Made by a program: the position numbers and the translations under genes. A stretch of 64,000 nt of DNA, taken from Mikania micrantha. Its lineage: Eukaryota; Streptophyta; Magnoliopsida; Asterales; Asteraceae. Shown piece by piece: positions 35,812 to 46,207 of this stretch (the stretch's first letter is position 1; the number at the start of each line of letters is the position of its first letter). The notes beneath the pieces are model-generated. The model was given only the letters and a program-made list of their open reading frames with translations, ran no database searches and was not told the origin of the DNA. Location of the stretch: positions 46,889,484 through 46,953,483 of the forward strand of contig CM018697.1 of the NCBI GenBank assembly GCA_009363875.1, read 5' to 3'.

Positions 35812-36340
35812 TGTTAGTGCACATATGTAATAGTTTTCTATTCAAAAAGTTGTACTTATTTTGAGTTTGTATAGGTTCGGCTAATAGGTTTGTCTAAGGT
35901 TCGTCTGGCCCACGAACCTAGACAGGTTCAGCGAACCTATTGCTTTGATAGGTTCGGCGAACCTATAACCTGGAGAAGGTTTGGTGAACCTATAGGTTTG
36001 GCAAACTAGGTTCGCCTAGCGAACCTAAGGGTTCGCCCAGCGAACCTCAGGGTTCGGCCAGCGAACCGAGAGGTTCGACTCTAGATTGGTTCGGCTGATT
36101 AGCTGTTTGTATATATAGGAGGTTTGTCTGAATTCTTCATAACTTTGACAGAACTTCAGCAAACCTGAGAGGATTTTCTCTATGTTTTTCTGTGTGAAAG
36201 AACTTGTAATCATTTGTTGATTAATACAAGATTGTTTATGAAATTGCTTGTCTTCTTTTGATTCTACACATATCAAACATGGATTCCGCACGTCGTTGAT
36301 AGTCCGTAGAGCTTCTTTATCAATCCTGATTCGATTCACC
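35812..36340 (+). repeat. Element B 3' LTR (right boundary uncertain)
   Basis: It starts TGTTAGTGCACATATG. U3 (35870-36095) is dense in GGTTCG and CGAACC, including the palindrome AGGTTCGCCTAGCGAACCT near 36007. A TATATATA box is at 36110-36117, and GATTAATACAAG near 36225 resembles a poly(A) region. The CTACACA at 36264-36270 is one possible LTR end; similarity of TGGATTCCGCAC (36279) to the H LTR suggests that the LTR runs about 45-70 bp further. Confidence 0.65.
35870..36095 (+). repeat. GGTTCG/CGAACC array in B U3
   Basis: Around twenty GGTTCG, GGTTTG or CGAACC units in both orientations, so neighbouring units form inverted repeats. The array lies just upstream of the TATATATA box. One unit (GGTTCGACTCT at 36073) resembles a pol III B box, but no A box was found. 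Confidence 0.8.
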
Positions 36341-36449
36341 AAACCACCAAATACAATCTGATCACTTTGATAATCACACGATATCGTAAACCAAGAACCT
36401 TCCGCCTGACTTGAAAGTCGATCCAGCCCGCCGGCTCGGGGTGTGATGA
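36340..36449 (+). repeat. Fragment resembling the U5 end of F-type LTRs
   Basis: CAATCTGATCACTTTGATAA, ACGATATCGT, GAACCTTCCGCC and CGGCTCGGGGTGTGA appear in the same order as in the sense strand of F's LTR end (57822-57910, minus strand), at roughly 80 percent identity by eye. No primer site follows, so this is a fragment or a module shared with B's LTR. Confidence 0.55.
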
Positions 36450-36524
36450 TTATCATTAAAAAGTCTTCAAAATTCACGAAATTCAGCAAAAACTTTATTC
36501 AACCAAGATCACAACCAAGCGCAA

Positions 36525-36537
36525 GGCTATGATACCA
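36525..36537 (-). other. Primer-binding site of copia H
   Basis: On the minus strand TGGTATCATAGCC follows the LTR end GGACCTACA, two bases away. It is a copia-style Met-tRNA primer site. Only about 75 bp of leader (36450-36524) remains of H's interior. Confidence 0.65.
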
Positions 36538-36539
36538 CG

Positions 36540-37054
36540 TGTAGGTCCGTGGTTAGGATCCAAAATGATCTGGCATACCTAGATATTATGTGCGGAATCC
36601 ATAATATCAAGTTTGAATAAAAAGATAATGAATTGAGATGAACAGAACCAATCACTCGTAATGAAACAAAATCAATCTTCTTGTATTAGTTTCTTGAATG
36701 ATAAATGTACAAGTAGAGAGAAATTAACAATCTTAAAATTCTGAGTTATGTCCAACCTATCCAAACACATCGAACTAAATCTGTTTATAGACAGATCTGT
36801 CGATACTAATAGTAATGATGATATTACCTTCGATACTATTAGTATCGATACAACTACTATCTATACTAATAGAATCGACAAACTCAACACTTAAACATTT
36901 TTCAAACTAATCAAAAACAAACAAAACAAAACAAAACAAACATAAACATTATATTGAAAATAAAAACAAATACAATAAACATAAAGATCTTCATATCAAA
37001 TCAGCTACAGTCTTCAATTTAACAACTGAAGCTGATGCTATCAGGGTACTAACA
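36540..37054 (-). repeat. Copia H 5' LTR
   Basis: A 515-bp LTR running (minus strand) from TGTTAGTACC at 37054 to GGACCTACA at 36540. Its start matches that of the B LTR (TGTTAGT). U3 holds AGTATCGATACT palindromes (36795-36890). A TATAAAC box is near 36783-36789. The U5 part resembles B's (TTGTATTA..., TGGATTCCGCAC). No second LTR is seen, so the element is truncated. Confidence 0.6.
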
Positions 37055-39200
37055 TGACAAAATTAATGAAATAAACGATTTCAAAAATAAATTAATGATA
37101 AAATTTCACGTAAAATATTTATTAGGAATGACAATAAAATCTATTTCTTTAAAAGCATAATGTTTACGTATGTTCGTAAAATAATGCATAATCACGAAAC
37201 CAAATGAACTCGAACACACATATTTTTACCCGGAGTATAAAATGCGTAAATTCTCTCATTTATGTCACAACCACCAGCTTTTACCTTCTCTCTCTAAAAT
37301 TTAAGTCACTCACTCTCTACTCTCTCTCTTGAAACCCTTGCAAGATCTCTCTCTTTTCTTCACAAAATCAAGAGTTCTTGGTGTCTATGGAAAGCTCTCA
37401 GCGTCTACATTTAAAAAGTACAAAGGATCCATCTCCAAACGAGCTCAAAAGATTCAGAAATTTAATTGAAGGTTCTGAATTCTAAGGTTTTGTAAACTCA
37501 TAACTATTTGAACATAAAACCAGTTATAAGACCACCAAAACCATGTAAAACAAGCTACCTTCGAACCGAGTACACTTGGATAAAGTCACAGTGATGGTTG
37601 GATGACAAGAGAAGGTCAGGTCGAGTGGAAACAGTAGTATCGATGGAGGAAGCTAGTATCGATTGAGGAACATTCATAAGGGTTCTTCCATCGAACTTAG
37701 CAAGTTCGACCAAAGCTTCTATACCCAAGTGCTCATCGATACTAATATTGTCGATGTAGTCCAAGTATGAGGATGAAAAGTGGGCGTCGATATTTTCAAT
37801 GTCGATGGCTCAATATCGATGGGAAGATGGACTAGCCGATACTATAGTATCGATGGACTCAAGAACCGGCCATGCACCTTGTGTCGATACTATTAGTATC
37901 AACAATATCCCTCATACTAGTAACTTATCTCCTCCAAGTGTTCTAAACCTAAATTGAATAAAAATAACCATAAAAAAACTAATAATTGACCATATAAGCA
38001 TAGTGGATCGGGAAAGGGTGGTCCAATCCTCATCCGAACCTAAAAGACTATGGTTTGACTTTTCCTACGACCTAAGCTTAGATCCATTAATTCCTAGCCT
38101 ATGTTGATATTAATCCATGACTATTACATGAATATAATAATGATATTGTAAGCACAACGGTTTCCAAGTAGTATTGAAATTCATATTACAATAGGCATGG
38201 TAAGTTCCATGCATAATGTAATGTGTTGCATGTTTCTTTTAAAGAAGGATATTAAACTAAAGTCTTAAATATGTAAATAAAACACTCTAATGAACCTTAT
38301 CAACTTTAACATAAAGAGTTAAAGACTAAGCTTAGGTTGGTTAATGAAAGCTTAGATTGAGTTCACACAATCGTTCATCGTTAGTACTGGGTGATCACAA
38401 CAAGGGAAAGCGGGGGGTGCTACACTAAAGTCAGAGTTAGCTTTAAATTTGTTTCATAGCTAATTATGGATTGGTGAAGTTTTAGCAATATGGAGTAGTT
38501 GTCAATTAACTTTAACAGCTTATGCCATATTGGACACATGCATAGTAATACGGAGTTGGTAATAATAAATTTTATTACCATGGGCTGTATTGGTTTCATT
38601 AGTCAGTCTTAACCTTAACTCCAATCGTAGTTTGGGACTTGGATCTAAGATGACATGTTAATATACTTGATGATAGTTTGTATTACAACATTTTACTACT
38701 TTTATATCACTAACATTTCAATTGTATTGTACAATGTTCAATTGTTCAATCATGTTTTCATACAGGTTATTTACTCATTTACTTATACTATTTTAAATAT
38801 TTAAACTTGTATTATCTTAAATCTTTAAACCTATGTATCTCACCAACAACTTGTAATTGACAGTCACTTTTTCACATGTTTCAGGTAATCAGAGATAGGT
38901 ACATTCCAGGGACAACTAAGGCAACCTAGTTAAGATAGAATACGATCAATAAACAAGTTAGGATGGATTAGGAACTCACTTAATCCTTGTTTAATTATCT
39001 TGTCTGTTCTTATTTTGTAAACTTTATTTTTGACGTCGATTAGTTGTACATTCTTTTGGTAGATAGATGTGATCTGTAATCAACTATATTTAATCTTATG
39101 AAATCTAGTAAACATTATGGCTGTTTTTAATTAATCTTGGTCATTCAATCGATCAGTCATCACCACGCCATGGATTCCACACACGACGGAGGGTGTGACA
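37055..39200 (+). repeat. Element E 5' LTR (left boundary unresolved)
   Basis: It ends GGAGGGTGTGACA at 39200, directly before a primer site. A TATA box (TATAAAAT) is at 37236-37243, followed by CT-rich leader. 37610-37920 carries repeated TATCGATACT-like motifs. 38486-38579 has two perfect stems (CAATATGG/CCATATTG and GGTAATAA/TTATTACC). CTCACCAAC and the acceptor-like TTTCAG|GT (CAG at 38882-38884) follow, as in A. The LTR start may have been lost when H inserted. Confidence 0.7.
37610..37920. repeat. TATCGAT-type palindrome cluster in E LTR
   Basis: About ten copies of AGTATCGAT, ATCGATACT or GTCGAT, including the perfect palindrome CGATACTATAGTATCG near 37842. The same motif, AGTATCGATACT, is the U3 repeat of the neighbouring H LTR. 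Confidence 0.7.
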
Positions 39201-39203
39201 GGT

Positions 39204-39217
39204 TGCTATCAGAGCCA
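39204..39217 (+). other. Primer-binding site of E
   Basis: TGCTATCAGAGCCA, one mismatch from the Met-tRNA primer site, three bases after the LTR end at 39200. Confidence 0.9.
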
Positions 39218-39699
39218 AGGTTATAGAGGACTAGAAAAACCCATAATTAAAGAGCTAGACTATAACCTAAGCAACCCCATAGGACTAAGTTCTAGGAATT
39301 GAGGATACTTAGAAACTAAGTAAACTTGAGTTAGCATTAAGTCTACATTAAGCTTGGAAGATTTTAGGGACAACATTTTCTAAGACTAATTTACAAAACC
39401 AAGGGATTTAGAGTCGGGATTCTATAATTTTATGACTCGGACTAAATTCCTCAATTTTTGTTATCAAAGGATTTCGGATGCAAGGGTCTGTATTCTCAGC
39501 ATTCCTATGAAATCATAAGACATACCTTAGGTATTGAGAGACTGGAATGGATTTTCTAGGACACAAGAACATGGAAACTGCAGGTCTTGGTTACAAGTGA
39601 ACCAAGACTATAGTTTTCACAATCATACTCAATCATACATGCATAAACAATTGTGAGTTGGGATCCTAGCTTCAAATACCAATGGCGGCCTAGCCCTGA

Positions 39700-39773
39700 C
39701 ATACTGAAGTGGTGGTGGGCTGGCGGCTGACCTTTCCCTACGTATGCCCTATATATAAACTAACTTCAGTATG
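39700..39773 (+). other. Stem-loop 1 in E leader
   Basis: Perfect 11-bp arms CATACTGAAGT (39700-39710) and ACTTCAGTATG (39763-39773) enclose a loop with GGTGGTGGGCTGGCGGCTGA and TACGTATGCCCTATATATAA. GGGC and GCCC inside the loop could form an inner stem. Confidence 0.75.
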
Positions 39774-40313
39774 ACAGGGGGAATCCGACGTGACTATTTG
39801 AAGTGAAGAATTGGGGTTAACAAGAATCTTTATAACATCAATCAAATACATGTGATCATATACTTGAAGTCAAAAGAATAAAGAACATAATGAGACAATA
39901 TGTGATTTAACCGTATGTGAATCCAACCGTATGTGAGTCAACCTTATGTGAATCAATTTTATGTGGATCAATCATATGTGAATCAATTCTATGTGTGAAA
40001 CAATCTTATGTATCAACCTTATGTGCGAATCATTATGTGTCAATCTTATGTGAGAACATGCTTAGATCTATTATAGATCACACATACTCAGTACATATCA
40101 ACATAGAGTAACATGACAACTTAGTGCATACATGTCAACATGATTCTACATGTTAACATTATTAGTACATGTCAACATAATTACATGCCAACATAAGTTC
40201 AATCATAAAATAATCATGGTTTAGTGATCAAGATCATTTGGAATCGTTATCTCTTGAAAATTCGTATTAGTTAGTACAAACTTTGTGCTAAATGCTAGCA
40301 AGGGCATTATCGT

Positions 40314-40392
40314 GGTATGCCAAAGAAGCGGTGGGCTGGCGGCTGAGCTTGACTTTACGTATGTCCTACATATATGCTCTCTTTGTCATATC
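40314..40392 (+). other. Stem-loop 2 in E leader
   Basis: Arms GGTATGCCAAAGA and TCTTTGTCATATC pair over most of their length, with different bases from stem-loop 1. The loop keeps GGTGGGCTGGCGGCTGA and TTTACGTATGTCCTACATAT. GGGC with GTCC stays pairable by a wobble. Confidence 0.65.
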
Positions 40393-40621
40393 AGCAAAGT
40401 GTCAGTGTGTAGGTTTGGTGGAGCATTTCGTGGAACTTGTACATAAAATCATGACATACAACCATGTGAGAAGTATACTAATAAGTCAGCAGCTTATGGG
40501 TGTGCTTGCTCATTTTAACAATTGAATGGTAATACTAGTAGTATGAGAATATTACTAAATCATCTTGTAATTCAATTGTATAACTTTACGTTACTGACCC
40601 GCTTGTGGCTTTCTCTTCGTA

Positions 40622-41717
40622 GAATGCCTCTTCTACGTAATCCTAACGGCGAGGGTTCAACAAGCAGCAACGATGACGAGATTAACAAGATTGCCCGAGT
40701 AATCACCTGCGGGGAAGTAGTGGTGACACAACAACAAACAACTCTAACACCACCAACAATAGAACTGCTAACTTCACTTTTAAGCAGTTCAATGATGTTA
40801 AACACCCAAAGTACTCTGGTGTTGAGGGAGCTACGAGTCTACTGCAATGAATCGAAAGCATCGAGGACATACTCGATTACACAGGTGGTCCTGAAAACTG
40901 AAAGTCAAAATGGCAGCAAACACATTTCATAAGGGCGCTCTTACCTAGTGGAGTGCCGAGAGGAATACCAGGGATCGAGAAGTAGCTTCATCCCTACCTT
41001 GGGAGGATTTTAAGAATCTGATTGTAGAACAATTCTGTCCACGTCATGAGCTGAAAAAGCTTGAAGAAGAGATGTGGGGCCTCATTTAAGAAAACGGGGA
41101 GAATACAAAGTACACAACTGGATTTAATGAGTTGTGCTTACTGGTACCACACTTGGTTACTCCTCCATCTCGTAAGATAGAGAAGTACCCTGAAGGATTA
41201 CGTTTGTTGATTAGGGGTAACATCATGGGAAGCAGTACCGCCACTTTGGAGGCGTCTATTCACTTGAGTGCTACCTTAACTGAGGAGTGTGTCAAAGCTA
41301 CCCTACTTCATAGGAAAGGATAGAAGGGGTAAGGCTGATGAAACAAAGAATCCTGAGCAACAACGCAAGAAAAAGAAGTAGAAGACCATCAATCATTATG
41401 CAGTGAGGACTGTAGCTACTCCAATTCAGGCCACACCAATTACCACCATGGCCCAAGCTGCTGTAGCCTGAAAAGCTTACACTAGACAGTACCCACTTTG
41501 TACTAAGTTATAGTTTCGTCATCTCCCTACCCTTCCATGCTGACATTGTACAAAGTGAGGAAGGTACGAGCACTTAGTTACAATGTGCCATGCCACAAAC
41601 CTTGCTGCCACTACAACCGCAGTAATTCCTACTATCACAGACGGGAGGGATTGCTACAACTGTGGGGCAAAAGGTTACTTCAGAAATCAATGTCCCCATC
41701 TTAACAACAACACAGCT
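40622..41717 (+). pseudogene. gag: Gypsy gag, element E (decayed, interrupted by F)
   Basis: Reading across three frames from the ATG near 40622, the gag domain is clear: KYSGVEGATSLLQ, WEDFKNLIVEQFCPRHELKK, KYTTGFNELCLLVPHLVTP, then a first Cys/His motif (CTKCGRYEHLVTMC) and a second, CYNCGAKGYFRNQC, whose His is replaced by Tyr. There are several stops and frame changes (for example near 40850, 40900, 41090 and 41323). The frame is cut at 41717 by the insertion of F, and the element resumes at 61862 at the protease. Confidence 0.85.
41713..41717 (+). other. Target-site duplication of F, left
   Basis: CAGCT directly before F's LTR start TGTCACACC (41718); the same five bases follow F's other end at 61857-61861. 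Confidence 0.95.
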
Positions 41718-42191
41718 TGTCACACCCCGAGCCGACGAGGTTGGATCGGAGTCCTCGTCGGGCGGAAGGTTCCGGGGGTGCGATATAGTGAGTGATAATC
41801 AAAGTGATCAGATTGTTTACATTACACATGATATATATGAGAAATGCTAAGTAGAATAGAATTACAAAGTTAAATTACATCCGTATCGTTCATAATTTAA
41901 CAATGTAAATCTATCATAAACATCATAAGATAACTATCTTGTAACTATACAAGATATACAAAACAATGGCATAATGATGTTCCAAAAATATGCAAGTCCA
42001 AAAATACTAAGTCTTCTATCTGTAGTCCTAGTCCAAAAGCATAGACTTCTTAATTGACCTGTTCGTCACCTGAGAAGACATGCAAAAATAAAGTCAACAC
42101 ATGGTTGGTGAGTTTATTAAGTTTTATAAAAATGAATTTGAACAACCCGAATGACAACCTTAACCTCACCATTAACCACCTATACCATCTA

Positions 42192-42261
42192 GTTCAGTAT
42201 GCTTATATATAGGGCATATGTAGGGGACAAGCCCCAGCCACCGTCCCACCACATACTTAAC
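42192..42261 (-). other. Stem-loop module, F 3' LTR copy 1
   Basis: Arms GTTCAGTATG (42192-42201) and CATACTTAAC (42252-42261) pair with one mismatch. The loop, on the minus strand, has CCCTACATATGCCCTATATA and a GGGG/CCCC hairpin (plus-strand GGGGACAAGCCCC). The other F LTR has the same module at 58296-58365. Confidence 0.7.
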
Positions 42262-42417
42262 CACATGATATATTGTTCCTGGTGATAATTAAGCATTTCA
42301 TTCTACTCCTTGAATTTCATGACACATGATTCATAGTATTTGATCACCCTGAAAATGTAAACCTTGTTTCCCCCGAAGTGACAACCTTAGCCTCATCAAC
42401 AACCACCTATGTTAACC

Positions 42418-42490
42418 AATCAAGTATGCTTATATATAGGGCATATGTAGGGGACAAGCCCCAGCCACCGTCCCACCACATACTGGACTG
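42418..42490 (-). other. Stem-loop module, F 3' LTR copy 2
   Basis: The same loop as copy 1, with arms AATCAAGTATG and CATACTGGACTG that pair at most positions. The counterpart in the other LTR lies at 58521-58594, where one arm base has changed. Confidence 0.6.
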
Positions 42491-43307
42491 CTTAATATAT
42501 TGTTGTTAATAATAATTAAGCATTTCACCCTTGCCATTAACCCAAATGATTCCTCTGTTCATTGTTCCTGTAAATACAATAATCTGGAATCTATGTTGAT
42601 TCCTTAAGTTCATCACAATAATGATCAACCACAGTAATTGTAGGAACAGTAATAAATGCTTAATTAAATAAATAAATAAACATTTAATAAAATCTAAGTC
42701 CTAATGATTGGGCCTTGGTCAACTCGAGTGTCATTTTGAGTTGAACATAATTTTTAGAAATTCATTCACTTTAATCTAACAGAGTTTATAACCATTTTCT
42801 TTTATAAAAATCTCATTACTTGATTTAAACCAACTTTTAACGTTTGATGGGCTCTAATTAAGTCCCTTTGGCCCAAGCAAGCCCATGGATCAAATTTGAG
42901 TTCTTTGCATCATTCAACATGGCCCATTAACTTATCTAAGTTAATTGTAAATGTCAAACCTTTTAATAGGTTAGTGTTAATGATTAAGTTAACCCATCCT
43001 ACTTTAGTTCTTTGATTTTCAATGACTTTTTCTTGATGTATTGAATCATCTCACTAAGTGTCAATCACTAATGCTAAGTTGTTAGAGTATTTTACTTAAA
43101 CCCATTCTCAACCTAACACTTAAGTTGTTTACTCATGTTGGGCCCTCATGATTTAGGTAGTAGTTTTATGAAATAACAACTCTACTTATTAGCCCATGCA
43201 CACACACATGTAATATATTCCATGCATGCATGTATTCTTAAATTCCCATGCCTTACACCACTCTAAAATCATCATGTTTCATAGAAATCAAATTACACAC
43301 TTCACTG

Positions 43308-43810
43308 ACCAGCGAACCTTTGGACTCAAGCTAAGGTTCGGCTAGGGACATAGGAAGGTTCGGAAACCCTAAGGTGGTCCTAAGGTTCGGCGGCCCTTTC
43401 TGAGTCACAAGAGTTCGGTCAAGAATTTTGGCTAACACCCTACCCCAACGAACCTTTAGGGTTCGTCCATTAGGTTCTGCCTCCAAAGGGTTCGTAGGTC
43501 ATGCGCATGATTCATGGTTGCATAGGTTCGGTCAATAAGGGTTCGGATTTGTAGAATGGTTCGGTGAACAGAAGGCTCGGCTAACAGATTTAATGCAACA
43601 GGTACGGTGCAGGTGGGGCACAGGTTCGGCTGCAGCCTTGCAGGGTTCGTTGCAGGGAACAACCAGGTTTGTTGCAGGTTCGTGGCTCAGTGTAGACATG
43701 TTCGTGGAGCAAGGTTCGTCCCCAAAAGAGAAGGTTCGGTCAGGAAAGGGAAGATTCAGCTGGGTTCGGCTAGGGCGTTGCTAGGTTCAGCCGGGTGCTG
43801 GCCTTGCACG
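43308..43810. repeat. GGTTCG array in F 3' LTR
   Basis: More than twenty GGTTCG, GGTTCA, GTTCGG or CGAACC units with irregular spacing. GAAGGTTC, the heat-shock dimer pattern, occurs at least twice (near 43354 and 43734). The array is shared with 60318-60826 in the other LTR. Short frames through it are not genes. Confidence 0.85.
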
Positions 43811-44464
43811 AACCTGTGTCTCCATCTTCCTCTTCAATCCAATCTGTTACAACACAAATCCTAGCTCTTTCTAGTCGATTACATGAGTTCATCTAAGTTC
43901 TTATGAGTGTCTAGGCCGGTTAAAACATCAACAACCCAAAGGGTTTGTGATATATGCTCAAACTTCTTATACTTTCTTGATCTGCGCAGCAAGAGGAACG
44001 TTTAGACACCAACTATGCTCGAATCCACTGAGAAATCACCACCAAATCGTAGAGAGATGGAGGATAAACTTGTTCTAGAGAGAGAGAGGGTTTTTGAACG
44101 AGAATGAGAGAAAGAGAATGAGGTGGTGGAGGTTGGTTGAGCATTTAATTACCATATTAAAGGTTTCAATTATCCGGGGGTTCGGTCTTACTCAGTTTCG
44201 CGTAAAATGCCGGTATTTTAGTAGTTTTGTCACGAAACGACAGGATTTGTAAAATAGAATTTATAAAATTATCCCAAGTTGTGATTCCTAATAAATTAAC
44301 TAATATCCTTTATCCATTTTAAACTTTCAAAATATTTATTTAACTGTTTAAATCGAAACGTACGGTCGTCGCGCGTATTCGTTCGAATCGTCACTCGTAC
44401 GAACAGAACGATAACTATACTTTTCAATCTTGTTTTCTAATTATTGGATATTATTCAGAACGTT

Positions 44465-44469
44465 AAACC
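44465..44469 (+). other. Target-site duplication of G, left
   Basis: AAACC immediately before G's LTR start; repeated at 52652-52656. F's other LTR has the uninterrupted site CGTTAAACCTTCAG at about 61521-61534. Confidence 0.95.
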
Positions 44470-45440
44470 TGTTGGGTTTTGTTGATTTTTATCAAAGTCA
44501 TATTAACCATTAATATGTTAAAACGCAGCGGAGTTATAATCAAAAACCATTTTGAGATTAGTTAGTTTATGCATCAAATACATTAGATTTAAAACAAAAC
44601 CCATAAACAAGGATCTTTATATGGAAGAACATGCTATCAAACAATCATTCAAAACATCATATATTACCTCTTAAAACTCGTGGATTATAAGATGAAGATG
44701 ATGATGTTTATGAGCCCAATCTTCAACCTAGAAGACCTCAAGTAGCTATACCCCAAGCTCCAACAAGACACCCTTTGATTGCTAGGTTTTCAACACTATT
44801 TTAGCCCTTAGAACACACTTGTTCCAGCACAAAAAACTGCCCTCTTTCTTGCCCTTTTCTGCCAAGGATTAGAGAAGAAAAAGAAGATGCAATCTTTTTT
44901 TTTTTGAGATCAAAATCAGATTAATGCCTTGTGTCTTTGATTGTCCATCTTATGAAGCAATCTCCAAGTGATTGGTGGGTTTAAATCAGCCATTAAGGGC
45001 CGAAATTAAAGGGGTCCAATGAGGGGCTTGCCTTTTAAATTTTCCCAACCAACTCATTTAACTTGATTTTAATTAATCCATTTAATTAAAATGTCATATG
45101 TATCAAGTATTTATTTAAAACCTTTTTAAATAAACTTGTAACATTAAACATGTAACAAGACATGGTATATCAACTTAATAATGTTATTTAACCTTTTAAA
45201 TAACAATATAAAGTAATCTCTCAAAATAAATAAACCCATGTTATTTATTAATTCTCAAGTGCATCTATTTAGAAAACCATTTTCTAAATGTATTAAGTGT
45301 TGTTATTTATTTAAATGATCAAATCAGTAAATAAATATTGCAGGTGTTTGTCTAGCTTGTTATTGGGTATGACCCGACTTGGATCATATCACACTAGCCA
45401 CATCAACTTAATATGTATCTTGGGCAGATCGAATCCTACA
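44470..45440 (-). repeat. Element G 3' LTR
   Basis: Plus-strand TGTTGGGTTTTG to GAATCCTACA, nearly identical to 51680-52651. Differences seen: a one-base change in the poly-T run near 44897, ATAAG versus GTAAG near 44690, and AATGATC versus ATTGATC near 45315. Confidence 0.95.
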
Positions 45441-45451
45441 ATCTCCCACTT
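45441..45451 (-). other. Polypurine tract of G
   Basis: On the minus strand AAGTGGGAGAT abuts the LTR start. This is the standard copia arrangement. Confidence 0.85.
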
Positions 45452-46207
45452 GCACAAGATTCATAGAAGATTGATGCAAGCAGCAAATAACGCCTAGCAA
45501 CGGTTTGCTACTCCTAATGTATATGACTAAGTGCCATTCAATAACATCATCCTCTTCAAGTACCTTACTTGAATATGATTTAGGTGAATTAATCATTTTA
45601 TCCTTTTGTTACAGATGTCATGTTATATCCTGGAGACATAGAATTGTCATTCTCCGATGATTTAACTTTATCAGGCCTTAGACATCTTACTCTCAACGAA
45701 TAAGAGGAACAAATTCCATCTTGACTACATACGTCTCTCACAATCACCTTATATCGTACCTGAACTCAGTCTTATCTGCTGCCATGTTTCAGAACAGCAA
45801 AGAACTAAGCCAAAGTATGATACTTGGTGAATATCAAGACCCAATATGTATCTCAGGTCTGAGGATACTTATGATATTCGCCTTTACTCAATATTTCTTA
45901 TGACTAATCACAAAGATTCCATGCAGAAATAATGAGAGCGGGTCAGTCCTATATCTATATCCCATAGATATCAATGAACCTTGGTAGCAACCTTTTGTTT
46001 TATATTCATTCCTTATGAATATCAACCAATCCAAGTTCATAATAGTCTTACATTCATATTTGTTCCCACAAATATGACCGACTACGGACATTTAGAATAA
46101 GTTACTTATTCATGGAGAAAACATGCAAAATTGGAACAGTAAAAGAAGATATAATCATATTATTAAGTCAAATTACATAAGTTCCGATATCCAAATACAA
46201 AATTTGA
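45452..46207 (-). other. Region between G pol and 3' LTR
   Basis: About 750 bp of non-coding sequence downstream of the pol stop. Short frames on both strands have no recognisable content. I see no extra ORF here, in contrast with element B. Confidence 0.6.

Larger units (their letters stand above)
39218..40621 (+). other. Leader of element E with two stem-loops
   Basis: A 1.4-kb non-coding leader. It holds stem-loops at 39700-39773 and 40314-40392 (described separately) and a stretch of repeated TATGTGAATCAA/TATGTG motifs at 39900-40060. Frames in it are short and featureless. Confidence 0.65.
41718..44469 (-). repeat. Element F 3' LTR, outer part
   Basis: The part of the LTR left of copia G, starting TGTCACACCCCGAG on the plus strand. 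It has two stem-loop modules (42192-42261 and 42418-42490), an acceptor-like site on the minus strand (CAG at 42072-42070) and the GGTTCG array (43308-43810). Compared with the other LTR it lacks 904 bp between GACTCGAG (42728) and TGTCATTTTG, and 54 bp near 43957. Confidence 0.9.

Noticed and set aside
36068..36085. GGTTCGACTCT as a pol III B box, suggesting a tRNA-derived SINE
   Set aside because: It is one unit of the GGTTCG array, with no A box at the proper distance and no tRNA-like fold.
36025..36489. A 154-codon minus-strand frame across B's LTR
   Set aside because: It spans a repeat array, an LTR and an F-like fragment, with no domain content; a chance frame.
39700..39773. The shared stem-loop as a hammerhead or twister ribozyme
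   Set aside because: I looked for the hammerhead core (CTGATGA and GAAA) and for the twister conserved residues and did not find them in the right arrangement on either strand. Another ribozyme class cannot be excluded by eye.
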